A stretch of 64,000 nucleotides of DNA from positions 248,001 to 312,000 of the forward strand of contig NZ_JBKBHC010000001.1 in NCBI RefSeq assembly GCF_046297895.1. The letters are read 5' to 3'. Source of the DNA: Ferrovibrio sp046297895. Lineage in GTDB: Bacteria > Pseudomonadota > Alphaproteobacteria > Ferrovibrionales > Ferrovibrionaceae. Under the pieces are notes generated by a model. It saw only the letters and a program-made list of their open reading frames with translations, was not told where the DNA came from and ran no database searches. Below are positions 39,772-48,613 of this stretch, one piece after another (the stretch's first letter is position 1; each line of letters opens with the position of its first letter). The position numbers and the translations under genes are program-made.

Positions 39772-41757
39772 ATGAGTGCGAACGATGCCCCTGCCCTGTT
39801 GTGGTCGCCGACGGCTGAGCGCATCGCTGACAGCCGCCTGCGTCATTACATGGAGTGGCTGAAACGCGAGCGTGGCCGGAATTTCGACGGTTACGACGCA
39901 TTGTGGCACTGGTCGGTCAACGACCTGGAAGGCTTCTGGGCCTCGCTATGGGATTATTTCGAGATCAAGGCCCACAAGCCGTACAAGAAAGTGCTGGGCA
40001 AGCGCGAGATGCCTGGTGCGGAATGGTTCATCGGCGCCGAGGTGAATTTCGTCGATCAGGTGCTGCGGCATGAAACCGAGGCGCGGCCGGCCATCCTATA
40101 TGCTTCCGAAACCCAATCGTTGCGCCAGATGTCGTGGCGCGAACTGCGCGAAAAGATCGGCAGCATGGCCGCCTATCTGCGCAGCCAGGGGATCGGGCGC
40201 GGCGACCGTGTGGTTGCCTACGCGCCAAACACCCCAGAGACCATCATCGCCTTTCTGGCGGCCGCAAGCCTTGGCGCCATCTGGTCGGTCTGCTCGCCCG
40301 ATATGGGCCTGAACGCAGTACTCGACCGTTTCCGTCAGATCGAACCCAAGGCGCTGTTCGCCGTGCCGTCCTGCGGCTACAACGGCAAACATCATGACAA
40401 GGGCGAGGTGCTGGCCCAAATGATCGCCGCCCTTCCAACCTTGACCGACCTGATTCTGATGCCGGGTATTAGCGCCCATGCCATGTCTGCGAATGTCCGT
40501 ATTGGCAACTGGACCGAGATAGTCGTGAAACCGGCCAGCCTCGCCGTCGAGGCCGTGCCGTTCGATCATCCGCTCTGGGTGGTCTATTCCTCAGGCACGA
40601 CAGGCCTACCCAAGCCTATCGTGCATGGTCATGGCGGCATCCTGATGGTCATCATGGCGATGATGGCGCTGCATAACGACATTGGGCCTGACGATATCTT
40701 TCATTGGTATTCCAGCACCGGCTGGATCATGTGGAACGCCCAGGTTTCGGGCCTGCTGGTCGGCGCCACCATCGCCATCTACGACGGCGCCCCCAGCCAC
40801 CCGGACTGGACCACGCTGTGGCGCTTTGTGGGCGAGACGAAGGCCACCTTCTTTGGCGCTGGCGCCGCCTTCTACGCCAATTGCCAGAAAGCAGGCGTGA
40901 AGCCAAGGCAGATCGCCGACCTGTCGCAGCTGCGCAGTGTCGGTTCAACCGGTTCGCCGCTATCGGAAGAATCTTATGCCTGGGTCTATGGCGAACTCGG
41001 CCAGGATGTTTGGTTGACATCAATATCCGGCGGCACCGATTTCGCCGGCGCCTTCGTCGCTGGCTGTGTCATGCTGCCGGTCTATGCCGGGGAAATGCAG
41101 GTGCGCTGCCTCGGGGCCGACATCCAGGCCTATGACGACCAGGGCCGGCCGCTGGACAATCAGGTGGGCGAACTGGTCTGCGTGTCGCCGATTCCGTCCA
41201 TGCCCTTGTTCCTGTGGAACGACAAAGACGGCCAGCGCTATCGCGACAGCTATTTCGACATGTATCCGGGTGTCTGGCGTCATGGCGACTGGATCAGAAT
41301 CACGCCGCGCGGCGGCGCCGTGATCTACGGTCGCTCGGATGCCACCATCAACCGCTACGGCCTGCGGCTGGGCACCGCCGAGATTTACCGTGCGGTGGAG
41401 GAACTGCCTGAGATCCTCGACAGCCTGGTCATCGATCTAGAATATCTGGGCCGCGACTCCTACATGCCGCTCTTCGTTGTCCTGCGTCCGGGCATCGCTT
41501 TGGATACCGCGCTGAAGGAGCGGATCAATCAGGCGATCCGCAAGACGGTCTCGGCGCGCTTTGTTCCCAACGACATCTTCCAGGTGGCGGAAGTACCGCG
41601 CACGCTGTCGGGCAAGAAGCTGGAAGTGCCGGTGAAGAAGATCCTGCTCGGCCAGCCGGCTGAAAAGGTTTCCAATCCCGGCACGATGGCCAATCCAGGC
41701 AGTCTGGGCTGGTTCGTAGATTTTGCGGCGAAACGCGCTGTCGGTTCGGTCGCCTAG
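39772..41757 (+). CDS. acetoacetyl-CoA synthetase
   Basis: A 661-residue acyl-CoA ligase that activates acetoacetate with ATP and CoA. The N-terminal extension with W-S-P-T-A-E-R-I and F-W-A-S-L-W-D-Y-F is that of the acetoacetate ligase subgroup; the P-loop is Y-S-S-G-T-T-G-L-P-K-P, and the acylated/adenylation lysine lies in T-L-S-G-K-K-L-E near the end. GGAGG precedes the ATG at 39772. As the last gene of the TRAP operon it suggests that breakdown of the imported compound ends in acetoacetate, which would then be split by thiolase or stored as PHB. Confidence 0.9.
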   Translation: MSANDAPALLWSPTAERIADSRLRHYMEWLKRERGRNFDGYDALWHWSVNDLEGFWASLWDYFEIKAHKPYKKVLGKREMPGAEWFIGAEVNFVDQVLRHETEARPAILYASETQSLRQMSWRELREKIGSMAAYLRSQGIGRGDRVVAYAPNTPETIIAFLAAASLGAIWSVCSPDMGLNAVLDRFRQIEPKALFAVPSCGYNGKHHDKGEVLAQMIAALPTLTDLILMPGISAHAMSANVRIGNWTEIVVKPASLAVEAVPFDHPLWVVYSSGTTGLPKPIVHGHGGILMVIMAMMALHNDIGPDDIFHWYSSTGWIMWNAQVSGLLVGATIAIYDGAPSHPDWTTLWRFVGETKATFFGAGAAFYANCQKAGVKPRQIADLSQLRSVGSTGSPLSEESYAWVYGELGQDVWLTSISGGTDFAGAFVAGCVMLPVYAGEMQVRCLGADIQAYDDQGRPLDNQVGELVCVSPIPSMPLFLWNDKDGQRYRDSYFDMYPGVWRHGDWIRITPRGGAVIYGRSDATINRYGLRLGTAEIYRAVEELPEILDSLVIDLEYLGRDSYMPLFVVLRPGIALDTALKERINQAIRKTVSARFVPNDIFQVAEVPRTLSGKKLEVPVKKILLGQPAEKVSNPGTMANPGSLGWFVDFAAKRAVGSVA

Positions 41758-42677
41758 CCGGCCTTGAGCTGCGCGCGGCGGGCCAGCAGGATGCCGCCCA
41801 GCACCACGATGCCGCCCGCGACCTGCAGCGGCTGCAGCCCCTCGCCCAGCCAGAGCCAGCCGAAGAATGCCGCCGCCACCGGCTGGATCAGCACCACCAG
41901 TGAGGAAAACGACGCCGGCAGGTGGCCCAAGGCATGGGCGATCAGGCTCTGGCCCAGGGCATGGCTGACCCAGGCCAGACCGAACAGGATGGCCCAGCCG
42001 CCCAGGGTCGGTGGCAGCAGGCCCTCGCCCATCACCCATACCATCGGCAGCAGGGCCAGACCGCTGACCAAGCTGGACCACAACATGAGTTGCTGTGTGC
42101 TGTGCCGCCCGCGCAACTTGGCTACCGCGATCATGTAGGCGCCGTAGAAAATCGCCGTGGTGAAAGCGAGCATATCACCAAAGACATAATCGCCGCCGAG
42201 CTGGAAACTGGCGCCCACCAGCATCAGCGCACCGCAGATCGACACCAGCAGGGCGACCAGGAAGGATGGCGTGATCTTCTCGCGCAGCACCAGCCAGGCC
42301 CCGAGCGTGACGATCACCGGGGCGAAGTTGCTCAGCAGCGTGGCGTTGGCCACCGTGGTGTACTGGATCGACAGATGCCAGAAGAACAGGTCGCCAGCGA
42401 ACAGCAGACCGGGGATCAGGATCAGGCTCAGCGGCGGCAGGCCCGGCGCGTCCATGCTTTTTGCGCTGGCCGGACGGAAATGCCAGAACAGCCAGAGCGG
42501 CGGCACGGCCAGAATGGTGCGATAAAATCCGGTAGCCGTCGGCCCAACCTCCGACAGACGCACGAAAATTGGCGAAAAGGCAATGGCAAGCGCGCCAATC
42601 ACCAATCCGGCCAAGGCAAGGCGCTGGCTGCGGATGGCAACTTCTAGGGACGGGGACGGCATGGCGGACGGTATCAT
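41754..42677 (-). CDS. EamA/DMT family transporter
   Basis: A 307-residue membrane protein with ten helices in two EamA repeats (repeat 1 about 20-150, repeat 2 about 160-298). DMT proteins export amino acids, nucleotides or other metabolites; the substrate is unknown. W-L-V-L-R-E-K-I-T and the later W-L-G-E-G-L-Q-P are the usual end-of-helix-4 and helix-9 loops. It faces the acetoacetyl-CoA synthetase tail to tail, with a four-base overlap. Met6 (42662) is an alternative start; neither has a good ribosome site. Confidence 0.9.
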   Translation of the reverse strand: MIPSAMPSPSLEVAIRSQRLALAGLVIGALAIAFSPIFVRLSEVGPTATGFYRTILAVPPLWLFWHFRPASAKSMDAPGLPPLSLILIPGLLFAGDLFFWHLSIQYTTVANATLLSNFAPVIVTLGAWLVLREKITPSFLVALLVSICGALMLVGASFQLGGDYVFGDMLAFTTAIFYGAYMIAVAKLRGRHSTQQLMLWSSLVSGLALLPMVWVMGEGLLPPTLGGWAILFGLAWVSHALGQSLIAHALGHLPASFSSLVVLIQPVAAAFFGWLWLGEGLQPLQVAGGIVVLGGILLARRAQLKAG

Positions 42678-42748
42678 TATGACTGATGCATCGACTTAGC
42701 CCTGCCGGGCCAGAAACACAACCGAGACAAGGCCGTCTGATTGCATCT

Positions 42749-42777
42749 TTGCGGATAGCCGGGCCGCCCTGTATTCT
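42749..42777 (+). promoter_or_regulatory. candidate promoter of the molybdenum hydroxylase gene
   Basis: TTGCGG (42749-42754) and TATTCT (42772-42777) are 17 bases apart, 29 bases before the ATG at 42807, which has a GGGAG ribosome site. Confidence 0.4.
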
Positions 42778-42806
42778 GGCCCGGTCCGCCGCCACGGGAG
42801 ATATCG

Positions 42807-45059
42807 ATGCCGCCCGCGCGCCCTGAAGACCGTGCCGTTCGCCCGTTCTCCCCCACCCGCCGCGGCCTTCTGCGCGGCGCAGGGCTTACTGCCGGCGGCC
42901 TGCTGATCGGGACAACTTTGCCGGTGCAGGCGGCGCGCGGACAAAGCGCCGTTTCACTTCCCTTGGTCGCGCGTTTCAATGCCTGGCTGCATATCGGCCG
43001 CGACGACCGCATCACTTTCCTGATCGACCGTTCCGAGATGGGCCAGGGTGCCCATACCGGTCTGACCACGCTGCTAGCCGAGGAACTTGAGGTCGATCCG
43101 CTGAAAGTAACTGTCCGCAATGCGCCGGCCGACAAGGCCTATCGCAATGTCTACATGATCAAGAGCATGCTGAGCGGCGGCAAGGCGGAATCGTTAAGCG
43201 GTCTGCCGCTCTGGGGTTTGGAGCAGATCGGACGACTGATCGGCCAGCAGGTGACTGGCGGCTCGACATCGATCCGTGGCGGGTATGACAGCCTGCGCCG
43301 CGCCGGTGCCGAAGCCAGGATGCGCCTGATACAGGCAGCGGCCGAGCGCTGGAAAATACCCGCCTCGGAATGCCGGGCCGACAATGGCATGGTTCTGGAC
43401 AGGTCAGGCAGCCGCAGCCTCAGCTACGGCGCATTGGCGGATGCGGCAGCCGCGCTGGATGCGGCGGGCGATCCGGCGCTGAAACCACGCTCTGCCTGGC
43501 GATTGATCGGTCGGCATGACAGGCGCGTCGATATAATCGACAAGATCAACGGCAGTGCTGATTTCGGGCTCGACATACGCGAACCAGACCAGCTTTTCGC
43601 CGCCATCCGCTGGGCGCCGGCCTTTGGTGCCACGTTGAAGGGACTGGACGACAGGGCCGCCCTGGCCCGCCCCGGCGTAAAGGCCGTGGTGCGGCTGGCC
43701 GACGGCTTTGCCGTGGTGGCCAACAACACCTGGCGTGCCATGCAGGCCTGCGATGAAGTGCATGCAGAATGGGCGCGACCTGACGTGGATGGCGGCTTTG
43801 ACGATGCCATGCTCTGGCGCCGGCTCAACGCGATGGTCGATACCGAAGGCAAGGAAGCGCACAAGGCTGGCGATGTAGACAAGGCTCTGGGCGCGGCAGC
43901 CACGGTGATCAGCGCCGACTATCGCCTGCCCTTCCTGGCGCATGCCACGATGGAACCGATGAATGCCACTGTCCGACTCGGTCCGGATGGCGTCGACGTA
44001 TGGGTGCCAACCCAGGCCCAGACCATGGCGCAGAAGGCCGCCGCGGCCGTTACCGGCGTGTCGGAAGATCGGGTTCGCATCCACACCACCTATCTAGGCG
44101 GCGGTTTCGGCCGGCGCGCAGAGGCCGATTTTGTCTCGGTTGCCGCTGCCGTGGCCAAGGCAGTGGCCGGCAAGCCCGTGCAGGTGATGTGGCCCCGTGA
44201 GCAGGACATGCGGCGCGATTTCTACCGTCCGGCCGCCTTGCACAGGGTCAAGCTTGGCCTGGATGTCCAGGGCCGTCTGGTGGCGTGGAAACACGCCCTG
44301 GCATCGCCCTCGATCATGAAGCGCATCTTCGCCGCCGCCACCTGGCTAGGGCCGGATGAAACCGCCATCGAAGGATGTCTCGACGACACCTATGCCATTC
44401 CCAACACGGCGGTGAAATATGTCGCCGTCGACACGCCGGTTCCGGTCGGTTTCTGGCGCTCGGTCGGGCATTCCCACTCGGCCTTCGTAAAGGAAAGCCT
44501 GGTCGACGAGGCCGCCCATGCTGCAAAGCAGGATCCGCTGAACTATCGCCTGCAGCTTCTGGCCAACCGTCCGCGCCATCGCCGCGTACTGGAACTGGCG
44601 GCCGGTAAAGCCGGATGGGGTACGCCGCTTGGCGAGAACGAGGGTCGCGGCATCGCCCTACATGAAAGCTTCGGCAGCATCGTTGCCATCGTGGTACAGG
44701 TGGCATTGCACGATAGTAAGCTGAAGATCGACCGCCTCACCATTGCCGCCGATGCCGGCACCGTGATCAATCCCGCCATTGTGAAGGCCCAGCTTTCGGG
44801 CGGCGCGATCTTTGGCCTGACCGCAGCCCTGCATGGCCGGCTGACGCTGAAGGATGCCGCCGTGCAGGAAGGTAACTTCGATAGCTACCGCATGCTCTCG
44901 ATGGCCGATACGCCGCCCATTGATGTGCATCTCGTTGAGAGTGATGCCCCGCCGGGCGGCATAGGCGAGCCCGGCGTTCCGCCGGTGGCGCCGGCCCTGA
45001 CAAATGCCATCTTCGCCGCCAGCGGCCAGCGTTTGCGCAGCTTGCCTGTGGCCCTTTAG
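42807..45059 (+). CDS. xanthine dehydrogenase family molybdopterin-binding subunit (IorB-like), orphan
   Basis: A 750-residue large subunit of the isoquinoline-oxidoreductase / aldehyde-oxidising type. The N-terminus is a Tat signal (S-P-T-R-R-G-L-L, R18-R19; cleavage after Q-A near 42), so the cofactor-loaded enzyme should be exported folded. Molybdopterin motifs include G-G-G-F-G-R-R and, near the C-terminus, G-I-G-E-P-G with the catalytic glutamate E721. Enzymes of this type need a [2Fe-2S] small subunit and a cytochrome c; neither is encoded beside it. The hydroxylated substrate (aldehyde, N-heterocycle) is unknown. Its stop overlaps the stop of the convergent DUF1850 gene. Confidence 0.9.
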   Translation: MPPARPEDRAVRPFSPTRRGLLRGAGLTAGGLLIGTTLPVQAARGQSAVSLPLVARFNAWLHIGRDDRITFLIDRSEMGQGAHTGLTTLLAEELEVDPLKVTVRNAPADKAYRNVYMIKSMLSGGKAESLSGLPLWGLEQIGRLIGQQVTGGSTSIRGGYDSLRRAGAEARMRLIQAAAERWKIPASECRADNGMVLDRSGSRSLSYGALADAAAALDAAGDPALKPRSAWRLIGRHDRRVDIIDKINGSADFGLDIREPDQLFAAIRWAPAFGATLKGLDDRAALARPGVKAVVRLADGFAVVANNTWRAMQACDEVHAEWARPDVDGGFDDAMLWRRLNAMVDTEGKEAHKAGDVDKALGAAATVISADYRLPFLAHATMEPMNATVRLGPDGVDVWVPTQAQTMAQKAAAAVTGVSEDRVRIHTTYLGGGFGRRAEADFVSVAAAVAKAVAGKPVQVMWPREQDMRRDFYRPAALHRVKLGLDVQGRLVAWKHALASPSIMKRIFAAATWLGPDETAIEGCLDDTYAIPNTAVKYVAVDTPVPVGFWRSVGHSHSAFVKESLVDEAAHAAKQDPLNYRLQLLANRPRHRRVLELAAGKAGWGTPLGENEGRGIALHESFGSIVAIVVQVALHDSKLKIDRLTIAADAGTVINPAIVKAQLSGGAIFGLTAALHGRLTLKDAAVQEGNFDSYRMLSMADTPPIDVHLVESDAPPGGIGEPGVPPVAPALTNAIFAASGQRLRSLPVAL

Positions 45060-45433
45060 GGGCAAGGCCTCAAAGTCACGTTTTCATCCGGCGCGCTGCC
45101 TGGGAAATAGCTGCCGACCGTGCGGCAGACACCATCGATGCAGATCTGCCAGTCGCTTCCCGTGAAGCCCGATCGGGTCAGGATGATCTCCGGCTGCGGC
45201 GGCCGCTGGGGCCGCCAGACCCAGAAACCACGCTCCAGCATCGCGCCCTCGCCCGGCTCCATGCCAGCGCCGCTGCCCTGGACGGCAGCGCGCTCGATAC
45301 GCAAACCATCACCGGTGGCGCGCCATGTCTCGCGCCATTCCGTCTTCTGCACGCTATGGGTCCACCGCAGCTCCGCCACATCGGCACCCAGGGCAGCGAT
45401 CGCCGCGCCCAGCGCCAGGCAAAGCGCCGGCAT
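45056..45433 (-). CDS. DUF1850 domain protein
   Basis: A 125-residue exported or membrane-attached protein with a hydrophobic N-terminus (1-20). The DUF1850 pattern is present: L-R-W-T-H-S-V-Q-K-T-E-W-R-E near residue 22-35 and a C-terminal pair of cysteines (I-C-I-D-G-V-C). Members nearly always lie next to TAXI-type TRAP permeases, as here: its ATG overlaps the permease stop (ATGA). A role as accessory subunit is inferred. The reading frame is open far upstream but only these 125 codons have family sequence. Confidence 0.88.
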   Translation of the reverse strand: MPALCLALGAAIAALGADVAELRWTHSVQKTEWRETWRATGDGLRIERAAVQGSGAGMEPGEGAMLERGFWVWRPQRPPQPEIILTRSGFTGSDWQICIDGVCRTVGSYFPGSAPDENVTLRPCP

Positions 45434-47520
45434 CAGGCAACGGCCCTGCCCCGTTTTGTCTTCCACCAGTGGAAGACAAGGAAGGCCGCCGCTAGGGCGA
45501 ACCCGATCTCGTCGGTGATCGGCAGCGCCACGACGAGCATAAAGGCCGCCACCGTGGCCCATATGCGCTCTGGCCACGTCATCGGCCCCAGCAGCCAGGC
45601 GCTGGCAGCGCCGCCCCACAGGCCGACCGAGATCACCGCCTTGATCAGGACGTATCCGGTATCGAACCAAGTGCCGCCCTGCAGCATCAGTGCCGGCGTG
45701 TAGACGGCCATGAAGGGCACGACATAGCCGGCGATACCGATCTTGGTCGCCGTGATGGCGATCTTCATATGGCTTTCCTTGGCGATCGAAGAGGCGGCCA
45801 ATGCCGCAAGCGCCACCGGGGGCGTAAGATCGGCCATGATTCCGAAATAGAACACGAACATGTGACTGACGATGAGGGGGACACCCATCTCGAGCAGCAC
45901 CGGCGCCGCCATGGCGCTGGTGATGATATAGTTGGGAATGGTCGGCAGGCCTGTCCCGAGCACCAGGCAGACCACCATGGTCATCACCAGCGCCAGAAGC
46001 AGATTGTCGCCAGCCACGGCCAGGATCGCGCGGGCGATGTCGTTGGCCAGACCGGTCATCTGCATGATGCCGATCAGGATGCCGACGAGTGCGCAGGCCA
46101 TGCCGACACCCAGCGCACCCTTGGCCGCATCGGCAAAGCTCTGCAGCAGCAGCTTCTGCGTCTCGATGCCGCCCTTGACGAACCAGGTGCCGACGACCAG
46201 CAGGCCCACCAGCACGATGGCAGCCGACTCGATGCGCAGGCCGATCACCTTGTAGAGCACTGCCGCCAGGATTCCGAGTACAACCCAGAACAGCACCCGC
46301 AGCAGCAGGACCCGCGCGGCACCGACGGCCTTCTGGCCGAGGATCAGCACTGCCGTCAGCGCCATGCCGATTGTCCCGGAGAACAGCGGCGTGAAGCCTG
46401 AAAACAGCAGATAAACCAGCACGACAAGCGGCAGCAGCAGATACCATTGCCGTTTGATCGCGGCCCAGGCATTCGGGCATTCGGATTTGGGCAGCCCAAC
46501 CAGGTTGCGGCGGCCCGCCTCCAAATGCACCATCCAGAATGCCGAGCCGAAATACAGCAGGGCCGGGATCACCGCAGCCAGCGCGATCTGCGAATACGGC
46601 ACGCCGATGGTTTCTGCCATGATGAATGCCACCGCGCCCATGACCGGCGGCATGATCTGGCCACCCATGGAAGCCGTAGCCTCTACCGCCCCGGCGAATT
46701 GCGGCCGGTAACCGAAGCGCATCATCAGCGGAATGGTGAACTGGCCGGTGGTCAGCACGTTGGCGACGCCAGACCCATTGATGGTGCCCATGAGGCCCGA
46801 CGAGATCACCGCCACTTTCGCCGGACCGCCCTTCTGGTGGCCGACCGTACCCAACGCGATGTCGTTGAACAGCTGGATCATCCCGGCACGTTCGAGCAGC
46901 GCGCCAAACAGGATGAACAAAAATATGAAGGTAGCGGAAACGAAGGTCGGCGTGCCGTATATGCCCTCCGTGCCGAGATAGAGCGTGTCGATCACCTGAT
47001 CCAGGTCGAATCCACGATGCACCATGAAATCAGGCAGATAGCGTCCCCACAGGGCATAAGGAATGAACACCACACAAATCAGCGGCAGTTCCCAGCCCAT
47101 GATACGTCGCGCGCCTTCGACCACGAGGGCGACCACGATCACGCCAACCACCAGGTCGACCATGGTCGGATCTCCGGCGCGCTGGATCAGATCGGCCTCG
47201 AATATCCAATGATAGAAAGCCAGGACAAAACCGGTCAGGCCGAACAGCCAGTCATACCAGGGTGCGCGTTCAACATGGCCCTTGCGGAAGCGAAACAGCG
47301 CGAAGGTGAGCAGCAACAGAAAGCCCACATGCATGCTGCGCAGCACCTGCGACGACAGTGGACTGAAGGCGGCGGTAATGATCTGGAAGAAGGTAAAGGC
47401 TACCGCGATATAAAAAACCGTCTGCCCCTGCCAGCCCACCAACTGGGTCAGGCTGTGAGACGGATTCTCGCGATCGACGACGGCTGACGCATTATTGTCG
47501 ACGGCATTATTCGCGGTCAT
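45433..47520 (-). CDS. TRAP transporter fused permease, TAXI type
   Basis: A 695-residue membrane protein in which the small (4-helix) and large (12-helix) TRAP permease parts are fused, as is standard for TAXI transporters. Conserved segments include A-T-F-I-F-L-F-I-L-F-G-A-L-L-E, S-S-G-L-M-G-T-I-N-G-S-G-V-A-N-V and A-S-M-G-G-Q-I-M-P-P-V-M-G. The cytosolic N-terminus (M-T-A-N-N-A) is polar. It lies between the TAXI binding protein (81 bases upstream, with a hairpin in the gap) and DUF1850, forming a complete TAXI operon. The solute could be a C4-dicarboxylate or glutamate, but this is not readable. Confidence 0.93.
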   Translation of the reverse strand: MTANNAVDNNASAVVDRENPSHSLTQLVGWQGQTVFYIAVAFTFFQIITAAFSPLSSQVLRSMHVGFLLLLTFALFRFRKGHVERAPWYDWLFGLTGFVLAFYHWIFEADLIQRAGDPTMVDLVVGVIVVALVVEGARRIMGWELPLICVVFIPYALWGRYLPDFMVHRGFDLDQVIDTLYLGTEGIYGTPTFVSATFIFLFILFGALLERAGMIQLFNDIALGTVGHQKGGPAKVAVISSGLMGTINGSGVANVLTTGQFTIPLMMRFGYRPQFAGAVEATASMGGQIMPPVMGAVAFIMAETIGVPYSQIALAAVIPALLYFGSAFWMVHLEAGRRNLVGLPKSECPNAWAAIKRQWYLLLPLVVLVYLLFSGFTPLFSGTIGMALTAVLILGQKAVGAARVLLLRVLFWVVLGILAAVLYKVIGLRIESAAIVLVGLLVVGTWFVKGGIETQKLLLQSFADAAKGALGVGMACALVGILIGIMQMTGLANDIARAILAVAGDNLLLALVMTMVVCLVLGTGLPTIPNYIITSAMAAPVLLEMGVPLIVSHMFVFYFGIMADLTPPVALAALAASSIAKESHMKIAITATKIGIAGYVVPFMAVYTPALMLQGGTWFDTGYVLIKAVISVGLWGGAASAWLLGPMTWPERIWATVAAFMLVVALPITDEIGFALAAAFLVFHWWKTKRGRAVA

Positions 47521-47548
47521 GGAAACTCCCCCTTCGAACCGAATGTAA

Positions 47549-47581
47549 AACGCCGGCGACCATGAATATGGCGCCGGCGTT
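47549..47581 (-). promoter_or_regulatory. intercistronic hairpin in the TAXI operon
   Basis: AACGCCGGCG (47549-47558) pairs with CGCCGGCGTT (47572-47581); CCAT/ATGG extends the stem past one bulged base to a GAAT loop. On the minus strand it ends in four T residues. It lies between the binding-protein stop and the permease ribosome site, so it probably lets more binding protein than permease be made by stopping or stabilising mRNA. Confidence 0.65.
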
Positions 47582-47601
47582 CGCAGTAGGTGGCAGATCG
47601 T

Positions 47602-48564
47602 TTACTTGATCAGCCCTTTTTCCTTGTAGAACTTGGCGGCGCCAGGATGCAGCGGCACCGGCGCATTCTTCGGGCCGTTCTCCAGCGTGATCGCCTTGGC
47701 CGCGGCATGGGCGGCATGCAGCGTGCCGAGATCGTCAAACAGCGCCTTGGTCATCTTGTAGGCCAGGTCATCGCTGACCTTGTCGTTGGTGACCAGGAAA
47801 TTGTTCACCGCCACCGCCGGCACGGCCGCAGCCTGGCCATTGTAGGTGTTGGCCGGAATCGTGGTCGCGACATAAGCCGGATCGCCGATCTTCGGCACCA
47901 GGTCGGCCGGCACGGCGACGATGGTGATGGCGATCGAAGCTGCCAGATCGCGGATCGAAGCCACGCCCAGCGCCGCCGACTGCAGGGTGACGTCGATCTG
48001 GCGGTTCTTCATCAGATCGACCGACTCGCCGAAGCCGAGATATTCGACCTTGGAAAAGTCCTTATAGGACAGGCCGGCGGCGCCGAGCACCGCGCGCGCG
48101 TTCAGTTCGGTACCCGATTTCGGGGCACCGACCGAGATGCGCTTGCCCTTCAGGTCGGCAAGCGTCTTGATGCCGGAATCGGCATTGGCGACGATCTGGA
48201 TGTAGTTCGGATAGATCGCGGCGATGGCGCGCAGCGAGCTCAGCTTGGTGCTGAAGCCGGCATCGGCCTTGCCGTTCCAGGCATCACTCAAGGAATCGCC
48301 CAGGGTGAAGGCGATTTCGCCCTTGCGGGTATGCAGGAGATTGAGATTCTCCACGCTCGCCTTGGTCGGCTGCACCTGCACCTTGGCATTCGGAATCGCC
48401 TTGGAGTAGACGTTCGATAGCGCGACGCCGATCGGGTAGTAGGCACCTGAGGTGCCGCCGGTCAGGATGTTGATGAATTCCTGCGCCTTGGCCGAGCCGG
48501 TAGCAACAGCAAGAGACAGGGACAGCGCCGCGGCGGCGACAAATGTCCGGCGGATATAGCTCAT
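47602..48564 (-). CDS. TAXI family TRAP solute-binding protein
   Basis: A 320-residue periplasmic binding protein. The signal peptide ends at A-K-A-Q near residue 27 and the mature start F-I-N-I-L-T-G-G-T-S-G-A-Y-Y-P-I-G is diagnostic of the TAXI family. G-K-R-I-S-V-G-A-P-K-S-G-T-E-L-N-A-R is the second ligand-cleft segment. The ATG at 48564 has GGGAGG eight bases upstream. It is the first gene of the binding protein / permease / DUF1850 set and follows the GH17 gene by 49 bases. Confidence 0.93.
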   Translation of the reverse strand: MSYIRRTFVAAAALSLSLAVATGSAKAQEFINILTGGTSGAYYPIGVALSNVYSKAIPNAKVQVQPTKASVENLNLLHTRKGEIAFTLGDSLSDAWNGKADAGFSTKLSSLRAIAAIYPNYIQIVANADSGIKTLADLKGKRISVGAPKSGTELNARAVLGAAGLSYKDFSKVEYLGFGESVDLMKNRQIDVTLQSAALGVASIRDLAASIAITIVAVPADLVPKIGDPAYVATTIPANTYNGQAAAVPAVAVNNFLVTNDKVSDDLAYKMTKALFDDLGTLHAAHAAAKAITLENGPKNAPVPLHPGAAKFYKEKGLIK

Positions 48565-48613
48565 TCGGATCCTCCCAGTACTTAACGTTACGTCAGATAG
48601 GTGAGCGTCGGTT

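Noticed and set aside
45434..46480. Long upstream extension of the DUF1850 frame
   Set aside because: Lies wholly inside the fused TRAP permease; only the last 125 codons show DUF1850 sequence and they start at an ATGA overlap.
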